From NCBI GenBank assembly GCA_016919605.1, contig JACXTQ010000213.1:1-5222 (forward strand): a stretch of DNA of 5,222 bases. Direction: 5' to 3'. Both the position numbers and the translations under genes were made by a program. Source of the DNA: Methylovulum sp. Its GTDB lineage: Bacteria; Pseudomonadota; Gammaproteobacteria; Methylococcales; Methylomonadaceae. Positions 1-5,222 of the stretch are shown in pieces (within the stretch, counting starts at the first letter, position 1; each line of letters starts with the position of its first letter). The notes beneath the pieces are model-generated. The model saw nothing but the letters and a program-made list of their open reading frames with translations. It was not told where the DNA came from and ran no database searches.

Positions 1-3000
1 CCCTGGATGGAGCCTATTGGTGGCACAATATCCGCGAACCCGTACACTTTGCCCACGCCGTCAAAGCGTTGCTGGCGACGGGTTGCAATACCTTGGTGGA
101 AATCGGGGCGCATCCGGTTTTGCAAGCGTATCTGAACGATGGCCTAAAAAATGGGGGCCATACGGGCATTGTCATCCCGACCATCACCCGCAATAACGAC
201 AGTAACGCGCAACTTTTGAACAGTGCTGCGCAACTGATGTTGGCGGGTACGGATTTCGACCATAAACGCTGGTTTCCAAAGCCAGGACTTAGGATCAACT
301 TACCCAATTACCCTTGGCAACGGGAAAAGCTCTGGCATCCTATCACTTCAGAATCGCAAGGTTTGCTCTACCGCAGTAAACAACACCCCTTGCTGGGCTA
401 TGCCTTAAAACAACACGCGCTGATGTGGGAAAACCAATTGGACACCCAACTGCAAGCGTTTTTGGCCGACCATAATGTCGGTGGTGCGGTGGTGTTTCCA
501 GGTGCCGGTTTTGCTGAATTAGCGGTGGCCGCCGCCTATTTGGCCCATGCCGGCGAGTTTGTTGACATTGAGGAACTGGAAATTCGCACGCCGTTAATCC
601 TCAGCCACGATCATAGCAAAGTCATCCGCTTTACCTTAGATACAGGCGATGGCCGTTTTACCTTACAAAGCCGTGAATTAAGCAAATCACCGGAATGGTT
701 GCAACATAGTTTAGGGCGGTCTTTAAGCGAAGCCACAGGTAGCCAACTTGCCGTCACCGCACCGCCAGTGCCCAAACGTGCTCCCGATTTTGACCGCTCC
801 AGCCACGCCCAATTGACCGATAAGGCCGGTTTGGACTATGGCCCGGCTTTCCAGGCCATCGAACATGGCTGGCTTGACGGTAATAGCGCCTTAGGCGTTT
901 TTCTGCCCCCCGCCGCCATTGCAGACGAACTGGACCACTATTATTTGCACCCTGCCTTGCTCGATTGTGCTTTCCAATTAGTGTTCCAAATCCTCAAGGA
1001 GGAATTGCACAGGCATGACGATATTGCCTTTGTCCCTGTCAAAATCGGCAGGTTACATGTCCGCACCACAAAAACCGTTCCGGTGCTGGCCAAAGCCACC
1101 CTGCTGCATCAGGGGCCGCATTCTTTAAAAGCCGAATTCACCCTATTTGATAACCAAGGCCAAGCGGTTGCCGTTGCCAAAGACGTGCGCTTCCGTGCTA
1201 TCCGCTTGCACAAAGCCCAAGCCCAAGCGTTGCAATACCTGGATTACCATATCACCGCCGCACCGTTGCCAATAGCGGCCAAGCCTTTGCCGGTGTCTTG
1301 GGACATTAATGGTATCGGTGAGATGCCGACCAACGCTGAAGCCGTCCAGCGTTACAGCAGTGAAGTGGAACCCTTATTGGACAGTTTATGCCAGCAATTT
1401 TTCGCTGAGGCCTTGGGCGAATTTGCCGATGCGCAGGGGGTGTTAAGCACAGCGTGGTTTAACGGACATTGCCGACAGTATCCGAAAGCGGCGGCACTAT
1501 TGCGTACCTTGCTGGAGGTCGCCACCGAGCAACGCCTATTGGTTTTGACCGAAGCTGCTGATTGGCGCATTAATTGTGATACCGTACAGTTGGACATTCC
1601 CGCCACCGCTATCTGGAACACGTTGGTGCAAGAATATCCCGATTATTTTTACCTGACGCAACTGGTAGGACGGGTCGGGCGGCAATTGCCACGCTTATTG
1701 CGCGGGGAGGTTCAAGCCGAGGAACTGGGTATTCAAGCATCGTTATATGCCGCCATCACTAGCCATATTTTTGCCCGTACCGGCAAAAAAACCGTGGCGG
1801 ATGCCTTGGCACAAGAATATGCCCGGCTTATCGGTAACTTACCGGCAGGCCAACGGCTGAACGTGCTGGAAATCAGTGCGCATAGCCTGCCTTTTGCCCC
1901 CTTGCTGTGCCCACAATGGGATTTTCACCAAGCCGATTACGCTATTGCCAGCTTGGACGACCTTGCTTATCAAGCCAGCAATGGTTTGCGTGAACATTTT
2001 CCCTTGCTGCGTAGTTTCCGTTGGCAGGCGACTGCCGAAGCCAATCGCCAAGCATTGGCAAAACCCGTCAATCTTGCCATTGTCCATCTGAATGTGGCCA
2101 ATACCCAAGACATCCAGCAGATATTAGGGCAGTTATCCGGTTTATTGTTACCCGGCAGCCCTGTCTATATCATTGGCCAACAACCCGCCCGTTGGATAGA
2201 TGCGGCGTTGGGTATGGCGACCGACTGGTGGCTGGGCGATACGGAGGCAAAGCCCCTATCACCGCAAGTGTCTGCGACCATGGTCAGCAACCAGTTGCAA
2301 ACGCTGGGGTTTGAAGGGTTAAAATCCTTTGAGTTCATGGCCGATTGTTATTCCGGCACTTACCTATTGGCGGCAACCAGCACCGCCGCCAGCGTGGCCC
2401 AAGCATCAAACCCTAAGCAAAGCTGGCTGTTACTCGCAGATACTATCGGGCCAGAACAAACCTTGGCGCAACAGCTTGCCAAACGGTTACAGAAACATAA
2501 CCACTATGTCGTCATCGCCCCCCCCGCACACCCTGAGACCATGGCGGAACTGGCGGGAGGCAATTATAGCCATATCATCCATTTATCCGGCTTTGGCCAA
2601 AATAGTGCAGGCCGTCAAGCCGAACGGTGCTGGCTGGCAACCGAGATCATCCGTGCCTGTGAGAGCACCACAATAACACCAACACTCTGGTTATTGACGA
2701 CCCAAGTAGGTTCACTGTTTGCCTGTGACCAAGCCGGCAGCGCTTTGACGGCGGACACTATCGCCCACGATGCCGCCCTTTGGGGTTTCGGACGCTGCCT
2801 AATGAATGAAAGCAGCCAATATCGGGTGCAATTGCTGGACATCAATGGCAATGGCCCTAAAGTATTGGCGGCCATCATTAACGAATTTCTGCACGGTGAT
2901 GCCGAACAAGAAGTCATTTTGACCCCATCAGGACAGCGTTTTGCCCCCCGCCTGCGCAGCCGTGACACACTTGTGCCTGTTAAATCCATACCCGCTACCG

Positions 3001-5222
3001 ATGTGGGTGATGACTCTGGGCGTTTGCCTGCCCCGACCTTGCGGCTGGACTTTAAATTGCCCGGCCAATTGCGTAATCTGCAATGGCATACCGTACCGAC
3101 TCTGCCCCCGGCGGCAGACGAAATTGAAATAAAAGTCAAAGCCACCGGACTTAATTTCCGTGATGTCATGTACACCTTAGGCTTGTTGTCCGATGAAGCG
3201 GTTGAAAACGGCTTTGTCGGCCCGACCTTAGGTTTGGAATTTGCTGGTGTGGTGACCCGTGTAGGCACACACATCAACACCTTCAAACCAGGCGATAGGG
3301 TGGTAGGTATGGGTTCGGCCAGTTTTAGCAATAAAGTCTTGACCAAGGCCAATGCCATTACCACTATTCCTGAGGCTATCGGTTATGCCGCAGCGGCGAC
3401 CATACCCAGCACCTTTTTTACCGTCTACTATGCCCTGCATTATCAGGCCCGTTTGCAAGCGGGCGAAAAAGTCCTGATTCATGGCGCGGCTGGCGGTGTC
3501 GGTATTGCCGCCATCCAAGTCGCGCATTGGCTGGGGGCGGATGTTTATGCCACCGTCGGTTCCGATGAAAAACGCGATTTTCTGCATTTGCTAGGGATTG
3601 AGCATATCTATGACTCCAGGTCGCTGTCATTTGCCGAAGAAATCCTCGCCGATACCGCAGGACGCGGGGTCGATGTAGTCTTAAATTCACTAGCGGGCGA
3701 AGCCATCAACCGTAATTTTCAGGTGCTAAAGCCCTTCGGACGATTTTTGGAATTGGGCAAACGCGATTTTTACGAAAACACCCACATTGGCCTACGCCCG
3801 TTTCGTAACAATATCAGTTACTTTGGCATAGATGCCGACCAGCTCATGCAAGAACGCCCGGAACTGACACAACAGTTATTTGCAGATATGATGGGGCTGT
3901 TCCATAACGGCACGCTACACCCCTTGCCTTACACCACCTTTGATGCCAATCAAGTGGTCGATGCTTTCCGTTATATGCAGCAAGCCAAACAAATCGGCAA
4001 GATTGTCGTTACTTATGAACACGGTATCCAAACCAAACCCAGCATAGAAAAATCCGATGAGTTATCGGCAGTAAATTTTAGTGCCGACAAATGTTATTTT
4101 GTCACAGGGGGATTAGGTGGTTTTGGGTTAAGATCTGCCCAATGGTTAGTGGCTAAAGGCGCCAAGCATCTTATCCTGATCAGCCGCTCAGGGCCCATCT
4201 CCCCTGAAGCCCAAACGGTGCTGGCAGAATTTGCCGCCCAAGGTGTCAATGTCCATGCCGCTGCGGTGGATGTGACCGATAAATTGGCAGTAGCCGAATT
4301 ATTGTCATATTGCGCAACGATAATGCCACCATTAGCAGGCGTTATCCATGCGGCGGCGGTGATTGAAGACGGCTTAGTACGCAACCTTACCCAAATGCAA
4401 TTGCAAAAAGTGCTGGCTCCGAAAATTCAGGGGGCATCAAATTTGCACGAACTGACCGCCGATAAGAAATTGGATTTCTTTGTACTGTATTCATCGGTGA
4501 CGACACTGTTTGGCAATCCAGGACAAAGCCATTATGTCGCAGCGAATTTATGGCTGGAAGCTTTGGCAGCGCACCGTCGGCGACAAGGCTTGGCCGCCAC
4601 CTGCATTGCTTGGGGTGCGATTGATGATGTCGGCTTCCTAGCCCGTAACACCAAAATTAAGGAAGCGCTGCAAAACCGCCTGGGCGGGGCGGCCTTAGCC
4701 TCCGAGGTGGCTTTGGCGCAACTTGAAGATATTTTGCAAACCAATAGCTCCACCGTAGGCATTATGGCCTTCGATTGGCGTAACTTAAGCGGCTTTTTGC
4801 CCAGCGCGGATTCCCCAAAATTTCGGGAACTGGCCATCCATGCTCCCAGTTGCGACCACCATGAAGACTCGGCCAACGACATTAAGCGCTTAGTTGAAGA
4901 ATTGTCCGCCGAAGAGCTGAAAACGGTGTTCGTGGATATGCTGAAAGAAGAACTGGGGCAAATCCTGCTCGTCAACAAAGATAAGATTGATGCCAACCAT
5001 TCCATGTATGACATGGGGCTGGATTCGTTGATGGGCGTGGAGTTGATGATCGCCATTGAAGCCCGCTTTAAGGTGCAAATTCCGGTCATGGCCTTAAGCG
5101 AAGCGGCCAGCATCAATAAGCTGTCCGAACGCCTGATCGCCCATTTGCAGGGCGATCAGACATTGAATGCCGGCGATGATATGCAAGCACAAGTTCATGA
5201 TGCCTCCAAACAGCATGATGCG
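1..5222 (+). CDS. Type I polyketide synthase, internal part (AT-DH-psiMT-psiKR-ER-KR-ACP), open at both ends
   Basis: This is an uninterrupted frame of 1740 codons from base 3 to the last base; bases 1-2 finish an earlier codon. Family motifs appear in the order expected of a fully reducing PKS module: AT end (GAHPVL, residues 35-40), DH (HxxxGxxxxP at 157-166), a decayed C-methyltransferase, structural KR, ER (GAAGGVG, 1161-1167), KR (TGGLGGFG, 1368-1375) and ACP (GLDSL, 1672-1676). The protein would be cytosolic; no signal peptide or membrane segment is visible. One module extends a thioester-bound chain by one unit, then reduces the beta-keto group to methylene. The start, ketosynthase and most of the AT are upstream, and the end is downstream, so total length, loading and release cannot be read. 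It could be an iterative highly reducing synthase or one module of an assembly line. I do not recognise the gene or its product. Family assignment is very secure. Confidence 0.97.
3..380 (+). other. Acyltransferase domain, C-terminal end, plus post-AT linker
   Basis: Residues 1 to about 45 are the last part of a malonyl-type AT. The segment YWWHNIREPVHFAHAV (5-20) is the conserved YWxxNxRxPVxF element, and VEIGAHPVLQAYL (31-43) is the usual closing strand and helix. Residues about 46-111 form the post-AT linker, which ends in the very conserved LPNYPWQREKLW (100-111) that packs back against the KS-AT unit. The domain loads the extender unit onto the ACP. The catalytic GHSxG serine and the short motif that separates malonyl from methylmalonyl specificity (HAFH or YASH) lie upstream of the window, so the extender unit cannot be predicted here. 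Confidence 0.93.
384..1205 (+). other. Dehydratase (DH) domain, apparently active
   Basis: Residues about 128-401 form a double-hotdog PKS dehydratase, opening with HPLLG (128-132). The catalytic histidine is His157 in HNVGGAVVFP, a perfect HxxxGxxxxP motif (His157, Gly161, Pro166). The second hotdog holds YGPAFQ (279-284) and HPALLDCAFQ (316-325), which gives the catalytic aspartate Asp321 and the DxxxQ partner Gln325. The domain removes water from the beta-hydroxyacyl-ACP made by the KR and leaves a trans-enoyl chain for the ER. Length, about 270 residues, is normal. All signature residues are present, so activity is expected. It ends near the strand DVRFRAIR (394-401) and is followed by a linker of about 40 residues. 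Confidence 0.95.
1323..2393 (+). other. Degenerate C-methyltransferase (pseudo-MT) domain
   Basis: Residues about 441-797 align by eye with PKS C-methyltransferase domains along their full length. Scaffold hallmarks survive: the helical lid with YPDY (545-548) and RLLRGE (564-569), the strand LNVLEI (619-624), the PARWID turn (728-733) and the WW pair (742-743). The catalytic parts do not. The SAM loop, normally EIGAGTGG, reads EISAHSLP (623-630) and keeps no glycine. The usual NVLHAT element is LNVANT (696-701), with Ala699 where the catalytic His belongs. The usual Glu after the PGG strand is Gly725. An active domain would transfer methyl from S-adenosylmethionine to the alpha carbon; this one very probably cannot. 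It likely serves as a structural spacer, like the pseudo-methyltransferase of animal fatty acid synthase. The domain identity is secure; loss of activity is inferred from motifs recalled from the family, not from a computed alignment. Confidence 0.85.
2424..2966 (+). other. Structural (non-catalytic) ketoreductase subdomain, psi-KR
   Basis: Residues about 808-988 form the truncated Rossmann half that precedes the ER in fully reducing modules and pairs in space with the catalytic KR beyond it. It opens with SWLLLAD (807-813), and contains LWLLTTQ (895-901) and ALWGFGRCLMNE (925-936), the last being the typical ALWGxGR element. It closes with the strand and linker ending FAPRLRSRD (980-988). 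It has no glycine-rich nucleotide loop and no Ser-Tyr-Asn catalytic set, which is normal for this subdomain and is not decay. Confidence 0.9.
3039..4016 (+). other. Enoylreductase (ER) domain, apparently active
   Basis: Residues about 1013-1338 form a medium-chain dehydrogenase/reductase-type ER. Motifs in order are GLNFRDVM (1049-1056), LGLEFAGVV (1076-1084), the NADPH loop HGAAGGVGIAA (1160-1170), VLNSLAGE (1226-1233), GRFLELGKRD (1246-1255) and the closing IGKIVV (1331-1336). The domain uses NADPH to reduce the trans-2-enoyl-ACP left by the DH to a saturated chain. Length and motifs are normal, so it should be active. At the position where some actinobacterial ERs carry the tyrosine linked to 2S methyl configuration (the residue after LGx), I read Leu1062. 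This matters only if the extender is branched. The domain sits between the two halves of the KR, as usual. Confidence 0.95.
4092..4808 (+). other. Catalytic ketoreductase (KR) domain, predicted B-type
   Basis: Residues about 1364-1600 form the catalytic short-chain dehydrogenase half. The NADPH loop is TGGLGGFG (1368-1375), followed by LILISRSG (1388-1395). The catalytic residues are Lys1474 (in APKIQG), Ser1498 (in LYSSV), Tyr1511 and Asn1515 (HYVAAN). Ser to Tyr spacing is 13, as in the family. The B-type LDD motif appears as IED (1454-1456), keeping the final aspartate. Phe1503 lies where A-type enzymes have Trp, and Pro1506 matches the B-type proline. This predicts a D (3R) beta-hydroxyl, the substrate normally used by DH to give a trans double bond. 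A C-terminal extension with the family's DWRNL element (1582-1586) leads to the ACP. Confidence 0.95.
4881..5147 (+). other. Acyl carrier protein (ACP) domain
   Basis: Residues about 1627-1715 form a PKS-type phosphopantetheine carrier. The attachment motif is DMGLDSLMGVEL (1670-1681), with Ser1675 as the predicted phosphopantetheine site. The first helix (LKTVFVDMLKEELGQIL, about 1641-1657) and the last (INKLSERLIAHL, 1704-1715) match the usual four-helix fold. The domain carries the growing chain between the catalytic domains. It appears once; no tandem ACP is visible before the window ends. A His- and Asp-containing linker (residues about 1607-1626, including HHED) separates it from the KR. 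Confidence 0.96.
5148..5222 (+). other. Post-ACP hydrophilic segment, continuing past the window
   Basis: The last 25 codons (residues 1716-1740) follow the ACP without a stop. They are rich in Asp, Gln, Ala and His and contain no recognisable motif. Such a segment could be a flexible linker to a further domain (thioesterase, reductase, pyridoxal-phosphate-dependent condensing domain or another KS), or a short C-terminal tail that ends just outside. The sequence does not decide between these. Confidence 0.6.

Noticed and set aside
1209..1233. Short direct repeat of gcccaa encoding Ala-Gln-Ala-Gln-Ala just after the DH.
   Set aside because: Only two or three copies in an inter-domain linker; ordinary linker composition, with no sign of a functional repeat or recombination site.
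2138..2155. Small inverted repeat (ccgg ... ccgg) that could look like a hairpin terminator.
   Set aside because: The stem is very short, has no U-tract after it, and lies inside conserved coding sequence of the pseudo-MT.
1323..2393. Possibility that the poorly conserved region between DH and psi-KR is a novel domain.
   Set aside because: YPDY, RLLRGE, VLEI, PARWID and the WW pair line up in order and spacing with PKS C-methyltransferases, so a decayed MT explains it better than a new domain.
2021..2676. Two consecutive + strand open frames of about 97 and 115 codons in another phase, which could suggest a frameshift in the MT region.
   Set aside because: The main frame stays open through this region and still gives MT and psi-KR hallmarks (PARWID, WW, SWLLLAD, ALWGFGR) on both sides. 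The alternate frames are Pro/Arg-rich shadow translations, so no frameshift is needed.
2615..3364. A 249-codon open frame on the - strand, opposite the psi-KR and ER.
   Set aside because: It lies wholly opposite a motif-rich PKS coding frame. Its translation shows no recognisable domain and is rich in Ser, Thr, Pro and Val, as expected for the antisense of these codons. No independent evidence supports it.
4532..5116. A 194-codon open frame on the - strand, opposite the KR end and ACP.
   Set aside because: It is the antisense of well-conserved KR and ACP motifs. The translation is Ser/Ala/Lys rich with no recognisable fold.

Overview
The whole window lies inside one very large protein-coding gene on the + strand: a modular or iterative type I polyketide synthase (PKS). 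Codons begin at base 3, 6, 9 and so on. I read 1740 consecutive sense codons with no stop, and the frame is open at both ends, so neither the start codon nor the stop codon is in the window. Residue numbers here count from the first complete codon (residue n starts at base 3n).

Domain order, N to C: the C-terminal end of an acyltransferase (AT) and its post-AT linker (residues 1 to about 125); dehydratase (DH, about 128-401); a full-length but catalytically degenerate C-methyltransferase (psi-MT, about 441-797); the structural half of the ketoreductase (psi-KR, about 808-988); enoylreductase (ER, about 1013-1338); catalytic ketoreductase (KR, about 1364-1600); acyl carrier protein (ACP, about 1627-1715); then a hydrophilic tail that runs off the window. 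The ketosynthase and most of the AT should lie upstream.

The KR, DH and ER all keep their recognisable catalytic or cofactor motifs, so the module should reduce each beta-keto unit fully to a methylene. The methyltransferase fold is still present, but its SAM loop and both residues of the usual His/Glu catalytic pair are replaced, so alpha-methylation by this domain is unlikely. The layout DH, dead MT, structural KR, ER, KR, ACP matches that of animal fatty acid synthase and of fungal highly reducing PKSs whose MT has decayed. This suggests a fatty-acid-like, saturated chain as product, possibly made iteratively. That is inference, because the ketosynthase, AT active site and neighbouring genes are not visible.

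The host looks like a bacterium of medium GC content (about half, judged by eye) with many CAA, TTG/TTA and GCC codons. A gammaproteobacterium such as a methanotroph would fit, but a cyanobacterium or another group cannot be excluded. I saw no RNA gene, mobile element, CRISPR array, promoter, ribosome binding site or terminator, as expected for a window wholly inside one reading frame. There is no non-coding stretch. Open frames on the other strand and in the other + frames are shadows of this gene.
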